From contig NZ_FNOI01000001.1 of the NCBI RefSeq assembly GCF_900107015.1, forward strand, positions 2,501 through 66,500: 64,000 nt of DNA, written 5' to 3'. The notes beneath the pieces are model-generated. The model was not told the DNA's origin. It searched no databases and was given only the letters and a program-made list of their open reading frames with translations. Below are positions 32,898 through 41,518 of this stretch, piece after piece. The stretch is from Litoreibacter albidus. Its GTDB lineage: Bacteria; Pseudomonadota; Alphaproteobacteria; Rhodobacterales; Rhodobacteraceae. A program made the translations under genes and the position numbers. How positions within the stretch are numbered: position 1 is the stretch's first letter; every line of letters begins with the position of its first letter.

Positions 32898-34823
32898 TTA
32901 TCTTTGCGACAGGCTTTGTGCCAAGCGCATGAGCTGCACCGCCTCGGCGCGGTACCCGTAGTCGTCATCGCCTTTGTTAGCATTGGCCAAGGCAATCGCC
33001 TCTGCATAGCCCCAATCCCCCAAGGCCGTGTTGCCGCGCAAGAGTTGCCCGAAGCCTGCGATTGCGGCCCCGAATGCAGCCTCTTGACCTGCCTCAACGG
33101 TTGCCATTGGCACGATTTCCTCCAAGAGCTTACTCACATCCGCGCCTGGTTCCTTGTAGCGCAGGCGCAGGAAGGCAAGGTCGGACGTGTTCCCGCCCTC
33201 TGCTACTGTGCCAAAGCGCAACGGGTCTGTCAGGACCGCGTCTGACCCCACGGGCGTGACCTCATAAAGTGCGGTTACGCTGTGTCCCGCGCCAATCTCG
33301 CCAGCGTCAATTTTGTTGTTGTTGAAATCCTCGCGCTTCAGCGCTCGTGTCTCGTACCCTATCAAGCGGTATTCGGCGACGGTGGCGGGGTTGAACTCCA
33401 CCTGAATTTTGACGTCTTGGGCGATTGTGAACATCGCGCCGGACAGCTGGTCCACCAACGTTTTCTGGGCCTCGGCCAATGTGTCAATGTAGGCGGCTTG
33501 CCCGTTGCCGTTCTGCGCCAGCGTCTGCATCAACGCATCGTTTACATTCCCGCGCCCGAAGCCAAAGACCGACAGATAGGTTCCCGATTTACGCTTTTCC
33601 TCAACGAAGCTTTTCAGCGCGGCATCCGATTGCATGCCCACGTTGAAATCCCCGTCGGTGGCGAGCAGCACGCGCGATACCTCGCCGTCACGGCTCATTT
33701 GACCGGCCAGCGCATAAGCCGCGCGCAGCCCTTCGCCACCTGCCGTCGATCCACCTGCGGAAAGGCGGCGCAAAGCGTCCTCGATTTTGTCTCGGTCGGA
33801 TGCTTTTGTCGGCTCCAAAACGGTCCCGGCGGAGCCAGCATAAGTGACAATCGCCACCTCATCCTCTGGGCGCAATTGACCTAGCATCAGGCGGAAGCTC
33901 TGCACCAACAAAGGCAACTTATTCGCGTCCTGCATGGAGCCGGAAGTATCGAGCAGGAACACAAGGTTCAGGGGCGGACGTTCCGTCACCTGTGCGCCTT
34001 GGATAGCGATGTGCATCAGCTGCGTGTCGGGGTTCCACGGGGTGTCGCTTACCGTGACAGTTTGCTGGAACGGCACGTCGCCATTGGGGGCCACGTAGGC
34101 GTAGGGGAAGTAGTTCACCATCTCCTCAACCCGTACGGATTTCGAATCCGGCATTTGCCCACGCGTGAGGCTGGAACGGACCCAAGAGTAGCTGGCGGTG
34201 TCCACGTCAATTGAGAAGGTCGAGACAGGGTCTTCGGAGGTGACTTTCAAAGGGTTGGGCGACGCGTCAGGGAACTGGTCACGCGACTGAGCAATCTGCG
34301 GTTGGGGCAGGCGGTCGCGCATTTCTGCGGAAGGCACATTGGTCCCTCCTCGAAACACGGCGAGAGGATCTCTGGTGCGCTTGGCGCTCGTTGGCGCACT
34401 GCCGGTTGCGGCGACGTCTTCAGACATGCTGGCAGCATCCGCTGCTTGGGATGGCGCCTGTTCAGGTGCCACTAGCTCAACATCTGGCAGCATGTCCGGC
34501 GGGGCGGCCACTTCATTTGCCGCGGTTGGCACTGGTTCCGGCCGCATAAGCGGTGTCGTCAGCACAACGCCAACCCCCACAACCACCAGTGACGTGGTTG
34601 CCAACATGATGGGCTTCAAATTTGGTTTGTTAAACATCTGTCCAAGTCCTTTCAAAAATCCACCCCGTTCGGGGCTGATATCTGTAGGACGTGCGGCACT
34701 AGCCGATCCTTGGAAGTTTTTGAAATTTTCTTCGGCCATGCGCAAAGCGGCTTCTTTTGAAGCCTCATCCGGCGCGGGGGGGGCGTCACGCAGCGCGGCG
34801 CGGAGCTTGTCTAGTTCATCCAT
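32898..34823 (-). CDS. Membrane-anchored VWA-domain protein (VWFA_N / VWA / DUF3520)
   Basis: The 641-residue protein has a cytoplasmic N-terminus (1-70), one membrane helix (71-93), a Pro/Ala/Glu linker, a VWFA_N-type region (STFSIDVDTASYSWVRSSLT), a VWA domain with an intact MIDAS DTSGSM (about 291-296) and a C-terminal DUF3520-like part. The topology puts the VWA domain in the periplasm. It starts right after the ECF sigma gene stop, with no gap. The cytoplasmic part resembles an anti-sigma region in position and length (AEENFKNF helix) but has no Cys/His zinc motif; an anti-sigma role is inferred from context. Confidence 0.88.
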   Translation of the reverse strand: MDELDKLRAALRDAPPAPDEASKEAALRMAEENFKNFQGSASAARPTDISPERGGFLKGLGQMFNKPNLKPIMLATTSLVVVGVGVVLTTPLMRPEPVPTAANEVAAPPDMLPDVELVAPEQAPSQAADAASMSEDVAATGSAPTSAKRTRDPLAVFRGGTNVPSAEMRDRLPQPQIAQSRDQFPDASPNPLKVTSEDPVSTFSIDVDTASYSWVRSSLTRGQMPDSKSVRVEEMVNYFPYAYVAPNGDVPFQQTVTVSDTPWNPDTQLMHIAIQGAQVTERPPLNLVFLLDTSGSMQDANKLPLLVQSFRLMLGQLRPEDEVAIVTYAGSAGTVLEPTKASDRDKIEDALRRLSAGGSTAGGEGLRAAYALAGQMSRDGEVSRVLLATDGDFNVGMQSDAALKSFVEEKRKSGTYLSVFGFGRGNVNDALMQTLAQNGNGQAAYIDTLAEAQKTLVDQLSGAMFTIAQDVKIQVEFNPATVAEYRLIGYETRALKREDFNNNKIDAGEIGAGHSVTALYEVTPVGSDAVLTDPLRFGTVAEGGNTSDLAFLRLRYKEPGADVSKLLEEIVPMATVEAGQEAAFGAAIAGFGQLLRGNTALGDWGYAEAIALANANKGDDDYGYRAEAVQLMRLAQSLSQR

Positions 34824-35366
34824 CTATCTGGCCTCCTCTGTGGCCATTTCGCGCAAGTGACGCTTCACCTCTGACATGCGCCACGCGATTGTTCCTTCTG
34901 ATAACTCCATGACCTCTGCGGCTTGAGCTTGGGTCAAGTCCTCACCCAAAGTCAGCGCGACCGTCTCGCGCAACTCGGGCGGTAGCGCGCGCATCGCATT
35001 GGTCAGCCAGTCTTGGGCTTCTGCCGTTTCCGCGGCCTCTGCCGCACGGCGGGTGTAGTCTTGTCCCCAACCTTCGCGGGCGCGCGACCGCCGTTGCGCC
35101 TTTCGGGCGCGGTCCGTAGCGGCATTCAGTGTCACGCGGTAAAGCCACGTGGTAAATTTGGCGTCCGCGCGAAAGGCGCGCAATTTGGCGGGCAGCGCCG
35201 CCAGGATATCATGCGTTAGGTCCTCTGCATCAGCTTTATGCCCCGTTAACCGCCACGACAGGCGGAACAAGCGGTCGTAATGACGCCTGACCAGAAGGCC
35301 GAACGCCTCACTGTCCCCGTCACTGGCGGCTTGCGCCAAGGCCTCGTCGCTGGTTTTCATACGCAT
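34824..35366 (-). CDS. RNA polymerase sigma factor, sigma-70/ECF type
   Basis: The 180-residue protein has a sigma region 2 (FGLLVRRHYDRLFRLSWRLT, DAEDLTHDILAALP, TWLYRVTLNAATDRAR) and a region 4 HTH (MRALPPELRETVALTLGEDL, TQAQAAEVMELSEGTIAWRM). Start sites at 35366 or 35360 both fit; the longer frame to 35396 adds non-conserved residues. It is directly coupled to the membrane VWA protein, so that protein may control it. The hydrolase gene is divergent only about 55 bases away. Confidence 0.9.
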   Translation of the reverse strand: MRMKTSDEALAQAASDGDSEAFGLLVRRHYDRLFRLSWRLTGHKADAEDLTHDILAALPAKLRAFRADAKFTTWLYRVTLNAATDRARKAQRRSRAREGWGQDYTRRAAEAAETAEAQDWLTNAMRALPPELRETVALTLGEDLTQAQAAEVMELSEGTIAWRMSEVKRHLREMATEEAR

Positions 35367-35420
35367 AGTGATGGTAGGACGTATTGGCGGCGTCAATCCT
35401 TGGAAAAAAGTTTAAAAAAA

Positions 35421-36215
35421 ATGACAAGAACCCAACAAGAGCTTGATCTGCAATATGAAAACGGCAGCTTTATCCCGAACGCGCAAAGCTATGCAGATGC
35501 GTGGGAGGCCGCGTCGGCACAGTTTCGCGAAGCACATGCAGGCGAATACGATCTGGCTTATGGCGATCATCCGCGCGCCATATACGATTTGATCCAACCA
35601 GACTCAGGACCCAACGGGCTGTTTGTATTCGTTCACGGCGGATACTGGCTGTCGCGCCACAAGGACGATTGGACCTGCTTTGGCGAAGGCGCTTTGATGG
35701 CTGACTGGTCAATTGCGCACCTCGGCTATCCGCTGGCGCCAGACGCACGGATCAGTGAGATTACCGCTCATATCGCCAACGGCATCACCGAGGCGGCGCA
35801 GCGGGTCGATGGCCCGATTGTGTTGGCGGGGCATTCTGCGGGTGGGCATCTGGTGGCGCGCATGGCGATGCAGGGCGTGTTGCCGGCGCAGGTCACGGCA
35901 AGGCTTTCACACGTATTGTCAATCTCCCCCGTGTCGGACCTGCGGCCATTGTTGAATTTGACGATGAACGACACGTTGCGCTTGGACGCGGCGGAGGCCG
36001 CCGCCGAAAGCCCCGCGTTAGGGCGGCCCATGCCCGATGTTCCGGTGACCGTGGTTGTCGGCGCTCAGGAGCGTCCGGTATTTTTAGATCAGGCGACATG
36101 GTTGGCGCGGGCGTGGGACGCACGGCATGTGATCCTGCCCGGGCGGCACCATTTTGACGTGATTAATGACCTGCGTGACGCGCAAAGTCCTATGTTAAGA
36201 GTGGCGTTGTCGTAA
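35421..36215 (+). CDS. Alpha/beta hydrolase, kynurenine formamidase-like
   Basis: The 264-residue hydrolase has the oxyanion motif HGGYW (residues about 72-76), the nucleophile elbow GHSAGGHL and a late His in GRHHFDVINDL, matching the alpha/beta-hydrolase arylformamidase group (BNA7-like). It may release formate from N-formylkynurenine or act on another ester or amide. The ATG at 35421 follows an A-rich stretch without a clear ribosome binding site; the frame runs upstream to 35280 but overlaps the sigma gene. No tryptophan catabolic genes are nearby. Confidence 0.8.
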   Translation: MTRTQQELDLQYENGSFIPNAQSYADAWEAASAQFREAHAGEYDLAYGDHPRAIYDLIQPDSGPNGLFVFVHGGYWLSRHKDDWTCFGEGALMADWSIAHLGYPLAPDARISEITAHIANGITEAAQRVDGPIVLAGHSAGGHLVARMAMQGVLPAQVTARLSHVLSISPVSDLRPLLNLTMNDTLRLDAAEAAAESPALGRPMPDVPVTVVVGAQERPVFLDQATWLARAWDARHVILPGRHHFDVINDLRDAQSPMLRVALS

Positions 36216-36335
36216 AATGCGGCCTTCGCTCCCTTTTCCTGTAGCGTGGAGCGGGTTTGGCGTGGCAAACTCTTTAAAACAGCAATTCACGCCATTATGT
36301 AAATGGCAATAACATTTGGACGAGGGATATTAAGT

Positions 36336-37412
36336 ATGGCCAATTTCGACGCGCAGGTTCGCGAAAGCCAAGAGCAAGTGGCCCAAGCGCAGGCAAAAAT
36401 TTCCGAGATGACCAGCAAGATTGAAACCGCCCGCGCTAAGCTGCAAGCGGGTGACGTGCTGGAGTTGGATATCGAGAACGCGTCGTTGGAAGACGTCCAC
36501 GCGCATACGGCAGCCATGGACGCAAATATCGCGGAACTGATCATGGGGCTGGATGATGTGACATCCGGCTTTTCCGAGGATTTTTCCGCAATGCGCGAGA
36601 AGACCGGCTGGGAAAGCTTCGTTGGTATTTTCTCTAAAGGTAAATCCGAAAGCCTGCGCCAAGAACGCATGCGCACCGCGTCGATTGACGATAAACTGCA
36701 AGACCTGATCGGGAAGTCCGACACCATCGTCGCGCTGTTGCAGGGCCAGTTGGCGATGCTGAACGAGCAGAAAGAGAAGGTTGAAGGCAACCTGACCGTC
36801 ACGCTGGACGACCGCGAATTCACCGTGGGTGAGCTGGAAACCCTCCGTGCTGAGATCGTGGCGATGGACCCGAAGATCATTGAGTTGGAGAACAAAATCT
36901 CCGTCGAGCAAGACGCCGCCGCACGGACCAAGCTGGAGACGGAACTCGCGGGCCTGAACTCTCTCTACAATGAGAAGGTGCAAGCGGAGCAGGTGAAGCT
37001 CGCTAAATCGCAAACGCTGGAACGCTATATCGAGCAGGGCAAAACTTGGATCGACAGTCTGCAGAACCAAGCGGCAACGCAGATGGTGCTGATCAACAAG
37101 CTGGAGACCGACACCAAGCAACGCGTCGTCCTCTATGATGCGTTGACCAAATCCTTGAAGACGGCGCAACAGCAAGATGTGGCTCACAAGATCAACGAAA
37201 TCGGCGTAAAAACCGACCAAGAGGCGCAATCCGCCATGGCCGGTATCGGTGCCGCGACCAACGCGCGCATGACCGAGATGATGGAAGCCCACGAGGATCA
37301 AATGGTCTTCGCCCGCAAGGTGCTGGAGCAGAAGGCGAAAGCCGACGAACGGTTTGCACGACGCTTCGAGAAGATCGTCGAGAAGCACGACAAGAACCTG
37401 TATGGGGCTTGA
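36336..37412 (+). CDS. Coiled-coil protein, first gene of an eight-gene operon
   Basis: The 358-residue protein is almost entirely predicted coiled coil, rich in Gln, Glu, Lys and Ala, with no membrane segment and no enzymatic motif. Examples are QVRESQEQVAQAQAKISEMT at the start and AGLNSLYNEKVQAEQVKLAK near the middle. The overall look is somewhat like TelA-type proteins, but I cannot confirm that. ATG 36336 has GAGGGA 8 bases upstream; an in-frame ATG at 36303 lacks this. It likely scaffolds or bridges the ATPase and membrane components encoded downstream. Confidence 0.75.
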   Translation: MANFDAQVRESQEQVAQAQAKISEMTSKIETARAKLQAGDVLELDIENASLEDVHAHTAAMDANIAELIMGLDDVTSGFSEDFSAMREKTGWESFVGIFSKGKSESLRQERMRTASIDDKLQDLIGKSDTIVALLQGQLAMLNEQKEKVEGNLTVTLDDREFTVGELETLRAEIVAMDPKIIELENKISVEQDAAARTKLETELAGLNSLYNEKVQAEQVKLAKSQTLERYIEQGKTWIDSLQNQAATQMVLINKLETDTKQRVVLYDALTKSLKTAQQQDVAHKINEIGVKTDQEAQSAMAGIGAATNARMTEMMEAHEDQMVFARKVLEQKAKADERFARRFEKIVEKHDKNLYGA

Positions 37413-37463
37413 TGGAACCTGACTCCCGAAAACATGGACTGACAGAAATGAGGCGGGAGCAGG

Positions 37464-38594
37464 ATGACTAAAGACCTAAACCTCACCCAAGACCACTCCG
37501 GCCTAACCGACGACCTCGCGGCGCGCCGGTATTTCTCCAAGTTCGAGCGGATCACCGGCCATTTGGCCCGCGTAGCCGCCGAGATGGAGGTGGAGCGGAC
37601 GTTCTCCAAGACGGATGTCGGCATCATCTCGGAATATGTGGCCCGCATCGCGCGGACCTTCGGGGCGTTAAGCCACAAGTACCTGTTGACGGGGCGGGAC
37701 ACGGGCGTGTTCTTCGGCTCATTGTCGATTGACCGCCATGAAAGCGGCTTTCCGGTGTTCGCGGAACTGATGAAGATGGCCAATGACGCCCAGCAGGCCG
37801 AAGCCCATCTGGCAGGCATGCGCACGCGCGAGCAGCTGAAAGACGAGATGGTGCGCCAGATCGTGGGCGACTTGACCGTGCCGACAAAACTGCAATTCGC
37901 CATGTCCCAGCGGTCTTATTATGAGGCCTTGGCGGAGGGTGGATTGTTCTGGGCTACCAATGATCCACACGCGCTCTGGACCGGCAACAAAGAAGATCGC
38001 CGCACCTACATGCTGCACTGGGCCGTCTATGACAGCCAGCAAAACGTGCCGACCATCTACTTGATGGATGTCGAGGATACCGGTGATGTGGCCCTGCCCA
38101 AAGACGCACGTCGCTGGCCGTCCGCGCAGGCCCATCTAACGGCGCAAGGCTCGGCGGGGCTGAAACTGTTGACCATCGCCCAAGGCTTTGACCGCGACTT
38201 TGACGACCTGCACCCCAAACGGCTGCGGCGCATCCACGTGGGGCCGATGTATTCATCCGCTTTCACACTGCAAACGGGGCCGATCCGCGAAGTTCTGGAA
38301 GAAGCGCAAGGCGCCGTCGGCGACGACTGGACGTTGGCGTGGACCGTTGAGGATCTGCATTCCGAGCGCACGGAGATGGAGAAAAAAGGCTGGTTCAGCT
38401 CGGTCGAGCGGGAGATTTTCAAACTCGACCCATTCGCAGGGCGCGGAGCGGAGACGGGCACCACCAGCATAGAACGCGCAGTCATTTTGCCCCAACGCCC
38501 TTTCCAAGTGCTGGCTGAAAAGAACCCTGCTGGGTTCAAAGATGTGCGCAAATTTGTCGTCAGCCCCGCTGGGCGCGTCGTATCGTATAGATAG
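37464..38594 (+). CDS. Conserved protein of unknown function in the ATPase operon
   Basis: The 376-residue soluble protein has no membrane helix or motif I can name. The first ~150 residues are helical (FSKFERITGHLARVAAEMEV); the rest is mixed alpha/beta with notable segments YYEALAEGGLFWATNDPHAL and RRIHVGPMYSSAFT. A GGAGCAGG site precedes the ATG. It is separated by 51 bases from the coiled-coil gene and by 37 from the AAA+ ATPase gene, so it is probably in the same operon. It may be a substrate-recognition or adaptor subunit for the ATPase, which is a guess from context. Confidence 0.72.
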   Translation: MTKDLNLTQDHSGLTDDLAARRYFSKFERITGHLARVAAEMEVERTFSKTDVGIISEYVARIARTFGALSHKYLLTGRDTGVFFGSLSIDRHESGFPVFAELMKMANDAQQAEAHLAGMRTREQLKDEMVRQIVGDLTVPTKLQFAMSQRSYYEALAEGGLFWATNDPHALWTGNKEDRRTYMLHWAVYDSQQNVPTIYLMDVEDTGDVALPKDARRWPSAQAHLTAQGSAGLKLLTIAQGFDRDFDDLHPKRLRRIHVGPMYSSAFTLQTGPIREVLEEAQGAVGDDWTLAWTVEDLHSERTEMEKKGWFSSVEREIFKLDPFAGRGAETGTTSIERAVILPQRPFQVLAEKNPAGFKDVRKFVVSPAGRVVSYR

Positions 38595-38631
38595 TAGGTA
38601 GGGCGGGATTTAACCCGCCATCGGAGAAAAT

Positions 38632-40563
38632 ATGAGCCAATCAGCCGATTTTATGGAAATGACCGAAGAAGACATTCGCAAGCATTACGATGCGGCTGTC
38701 GCCATGCTGGAAGGGGTGGATCACACTCCAAGGATTGCCAAAGCCAAAGAGGCGGCACAAACCGAGAAATCCGCAGGACTTGGCACGCGTCGCCGCTTCC
38801 GCTCCACGACGCCCGGCCTTGTGACACGCTCCACCGCGCGCCCTGAAGGCGTGCGCCTGATTGAGCGCGTTGAAGGTGTTGGCGATGACGCGTTGCCGTC
38901 CGCCGTGCAGGCCAGCGTGCTCCACGGTATGCGCCGCGCTTTGGCGATTGCCTTGGCAGTGGGGGAGGCATTCTCCGAGGCCACCGGATTGGCGGAGCTG
39001 AAGAAGGACAACCTCGCTGGCCGCGTCGCGGAGGCGCGCCGCGCCGAGTTCGGCGAACTGCTGGCCGCAGAGGCTGTAGCCACGCTGTTCACCTTCGCAA
39101 ACGCCACGTCCTACCTGCTGGCATCACAGGCCAGCGAAACCACCATCGAGATTGGCACGGTCGAGGAAATCCTGACTGACAACGCGCAGCTGGCCCTGCA
39201 CGGCACCTTGTGGGAGTTGGATCAGGACCTGACCCTATTCGCCAAGGATGACGCGACGCTGGTCGCCACCGTGTTGGCATACGCCGAGCAGGTGATGGAG
39301 AAAGCCGCGTTGCGCGCGCAAAACACGCCACGTCTGGAGGCCTTTAACGGCGCGTCCTACCGCGTCGAGGCGGACGATCTGACGATCAACGGCTTCACGC
39401 CAGCCTCCGCCGCAAGGGGCAGTAAGCTCACGATGAGCTTCAAAAAGCCCAATGAGGTCGTCGGCAACCACATCGCCAAGTACCAGTCGATGAAGCTGGC
39501 CAAGATGCTGATGGCTTACGATTTCGACCGCAAGCTGAACCCTTTCGCGGAACTTGGCGGCTTCATCTTCACCTTCATGGGGGACGGTGCTCCCGGCACG
39601 GGGAAGACAACGCTGATCCAGATGATGGCGGGTTTGATGTCGGGCTATTGCGAGACCGCGGGCTACCCCTTCCGCTACCAGAACCTGAGCACCGACAACA
39701 TCGACAGCTATCAGGGCAAGTCGGGCCAGAACGCGAAGGCATTTATCAACAATGTAATCGACCCGAACGTGATCGGCTTTGGCACAATCGACGATATCGA
39801 CCAGCTTGCGGGGAAGCGCGGTGATCGGCAATCAAGCGCGGGGCAGTTGGAAATCACCGCCGTGCTGATGGAAAGCTTCGCGGGGGCCAACACCGTGGTG
39901 CGCGGCAACTGCACGTTCGGGATGTTCTCGAACTACCCCGAAAATGTGGACGACGCGCTGCGCCAACGCGCAGGTGCGCGCTTCTTGGTGGATGGGCCGC
40001 AGACGCGGGACGACTACATCGACATCCTTAACTTGTTGATGGGCAAGAACCACGACATCCCGCTGGGCGACTTCGAGCCTTTCGCCGCGCAGGAGATCAA
40101 AAAGGCCGTCGCGGCGTCTTTCGAAGGGCACGCGAAGCCTCACGAGGACGGGCTGCTACGGGTTTATGAGAGGGTATCAAAGGATATTGGTGCACTCGAT
40201 ACCATCGCCAAGCTGGGGACATATCTGAAGGGCATCCAAGAGGCCGACCACCGCTTCACCGGCCGCGCAATCAAGAACATCACCGACGCTGTAAAGGTGC
40301 GGGCGATGGACTTCGAGCTGCCGGACGAGTGGATGGAGGAGCCGGACCTGTTCCTGTTCAAATCCTACGACGAAAAGAAAGGAATGATCGAGGAGCTGCG
40401 CCAGCCGATCACGGTCGATATGGTGATCCAAGAAATCAACCGCTACGCCGATAGCGAGTTCCGCTATGCCGACAAGTCGGACGAGGTGGCGATTGCCAAT
40501 ATGGTGCGGGAGTTCGGGCTGAGCGAAGAGGCGAAGCGGCGGTATTTGGAGGGGAAGGGGTGA
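38632..40563 (+). CDS. AAA+ family ATPase
   Basis: The 643-residue protein has an N-terminal helical region (1-300) and an AAA+ core. Walker A is GDGAPGTGKTTLIQMM (about 317-331), Walker B is GFGTIDDIDQLAGKRGD with a DD pair, sensor-1 is FGMFSNYPENVDDAL, and an Arg-finger-like ALRQRAGARFLVDGP follows. The pattern indicates a hexameric remodelling ATPase; no protease domain is present. Its TGA stop overlaps the GTG start of the TIR gene (GTGA), implying coupled translation of ATPase and TIR protein. Confidence 0.85.
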   Translation: MSQSADFMEMTEEDIRKHYDAAVAMLEGVDHTPRIAKAKEAAQTEKSAGLGTRRRFRSTTPGLVTRSTARPEGVRLIERVEGVGDDALPSAVQASVLHGMRRALAIALAVGEAFSEATGLAELKKDNLAGRVAEARRAEFGELLAAEAVATLFTFANATSYLLASQASETTIEIGTVEEILTDNAQLALHGTLWELDQDLTLFAKDDATLVATVLAYAEQVMEKAALRAQNTPRLEAFNGASYRVEADDLTINGFTPASAARGSKLTMSFKKPNEVVGNHIAKYQSMKLAKMLMAYDFDRKLNPFAELGGFIFTFMGDGAPGTGKTTLIQMMAGLMSGYCETAGYPFRYQNLSTDNIDSYQGKSGQNAKAFINNVIDPNVIGFGTIDDIDQLAGKRGDRQSSAGQLEITAVLMESFAGANTVVRGNCTFGMFSNYPENVDDALRQRAGARFLVDGPQTRDDYIDILNLLMGKNHDIPLGDFEPFAAQEIKKAVAASFEGHAKPHEDGLLRVYERVSKDIGALDTIAKLGTYLKGIQEADHRFTGRAIKNITDAVKVRAMDFELPDEWMEEPDLFLFKSYDEKKGMIEELRQPITVDMVIQEINRYADSEFRYADKSDEVAIANMVREFGLSEEAKRRYLEGKG

Positions 40564-41195
40564 GTGAAATTTTTTTAAGCTATTCTCGTAAGGATAGGTT
40601 TTTCGCTGAATTGCTTGAGAGTAAACTTTTAGACGGCAATATAAAAGTTTGGCGAGATAGTAGTTCTTTGATTGCTGGGGACGAGTGGCGACAGTCGATT
40701 GATCTCGGCATAACCGCCGCAAGTGTTTTAATTGTAATCCTGTCGAAATCGGCTTGTGAGTCTCAATACGTCACATATGAGTGGGCTCGTGGTATTGCTC
40801 AACAAAAAACTATAATTCCCGTGATGATTGAAGGCTGTGATAGGCACCCTCGTATCGAGCCAATTCAGTATTTAGATTTTAGAAACCATACGGCTTCGAC
40901 TTGGGAGATGTTGCTTCAGAGAATCAAAAACGCACTAAAAGAAGGTGGGGAAATTTCAAATGATGGTCCTGCGACAGAGACGGTCGCAGACTTTTCTGCC
41001 GATGACCAAAAATCGATCAACTCCATTATTGCCTATATGAATTCCAAAGGCTTCTTTGCAATCACTTATGAACGGGCCATTCAAATAACGGGTGGTACAA
41101 AAGATCAAAAATATTTTGAAGATATCGTGAAGCGTTCGCCGAGATTTGTAGAGGCAAAAATTTCTGGCAAGGGGCAGGGGCTGGCATTGCTGTGA
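40560..41195 (+). CDS. TIR-domain protein (probable NAD-consuming or signalling effector)
   Basis: The 211-residue protein opens with a TIR_2-type domain: MSEIFLSYSRKDRFFAELLE, then VWRDSSSLIAGDEWRQSIDL, VLIVILSKSACESQYVTYEW and IIPVMIEGC. Glu74, in the TYEW segment, aligns with the catalytic Glu of NADase TIR domains. The C-terminal 70 residues (DQKSINSIIAYMNSKGFFAI onward) form a small separate domain, possibly winged-helix. The gene starts on GTG within the ATPase stop codon. Its base composition is far lower in GC than its neighbours (43 of the first 120 bases are G or C, against 39 of the 60 before), a sign of acquisition. Bacterial TIR proteins often act in phage defence. Confidence 0.85.
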   Translation: MSEIFLSYSRKDRFFAELLESKLLDGNIKVWRDSSSLIAGDEWRQSIDLGITAASVLIVILSKSACESQYVTYEWARGIAQQKTIIPVMIEGCDRHPRIEPIQYLDFRNHTASTWEMLLQRIKNALKEGGEISNDGPATETVADFSADDQKSINSIIAYMNSKGFFAITYERAIQITGGTKDQKYFEDIVKRSPRFVEAKISGKGQGLALL

Positions 41196-41219
41196 GAAAT
41201 ACATAAACGGAAACACCTG

Positions 41220-41279
41220 ATGAATGACACCAATTCCATTAATCACATTATGGTACTCAGTCTGAAGGCTGCTTGGTAA
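41220..41279 (+). CDS. Possible 19-codon micro-ORF between the TIR and membrane genes
   Basis: ATG 41220 to TAA 41279 encodes a 19-residue peptide (MNDTNSINHIMVLSLKAAW). Its stop overlaps the ATG of the next gene (TAATG), which is typical of coupled translation. It has no strong ribosome binding site and its AT-rich composition resembles the TIR gene. It may be a leader for the next gene or simply the tail of an inserted segment. Confidence 0.3.
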   Translation: MNDTNSINHIMVLSLKAAW

Positions 41280-41518
41280 TGAGGCTATTGCTCCTCCCAA
41301 TCCTCCTCGCCCCCATCCTGCTCGCATGGGCGGTGACGGCTTACCTGTGCGGCGCGCTTACGCCCACGGGGGCGAATTATGCGGGGCATACGGAGGGGTT
41401 CGGGGAGATGTTCCTGAGCTTGTCGATCATGTTCTGCATCGCCATCTGGGTGGGCGCGCTGTTTAGTTATTTGTTAATCTATCGCCGCGGCGACGGCGCG
41501 GAGGGCCCTGACCAATGA
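41279..41518 (+). CDS. Small two-helix membrane protein
   Basis: The 79-residue protein has two hydrophobic segments (LLLLPILLAPILLAWAVTAY and MFLSLSIMFCIAIWVGALFS) and a short acidic tail. No family is recognised. ATG 41279 overlaps the micro-ORF stop, and its own stop overlaps the next start (ATGA). It is a likely membrane anchor or partner of the proteins encoded downstream. Confidence 0.7.
   Translation: MRLLLLPILLAPILLAWAVTAYLCGALTPTGANYAGHTEGFGEMFLSLSIMFCIAIWVGALFSYLLIYRRGDGAEGPDQ

Noticed and set aside
35367-35420. ECF-type autoregulated promoter upstream of the sigma gene
   Set aside because: GGATTGAC and CGTCC occur but with a spacer too short for known ECF promoters.
36330-37388. 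352-codon minus-strand ORF opposite the coiled-coil gene
   Set aside because: His/Leu/Gln-rich antisense translation of a Lys/Glu/Gln coiled coil; no start site support.
36336-37412. Identity of the coiled-coil protein as TelA (toxic anion resistance)
   Set aside because: General coiled-coil resemblance only; no TelA motif could be confirmed by eye.
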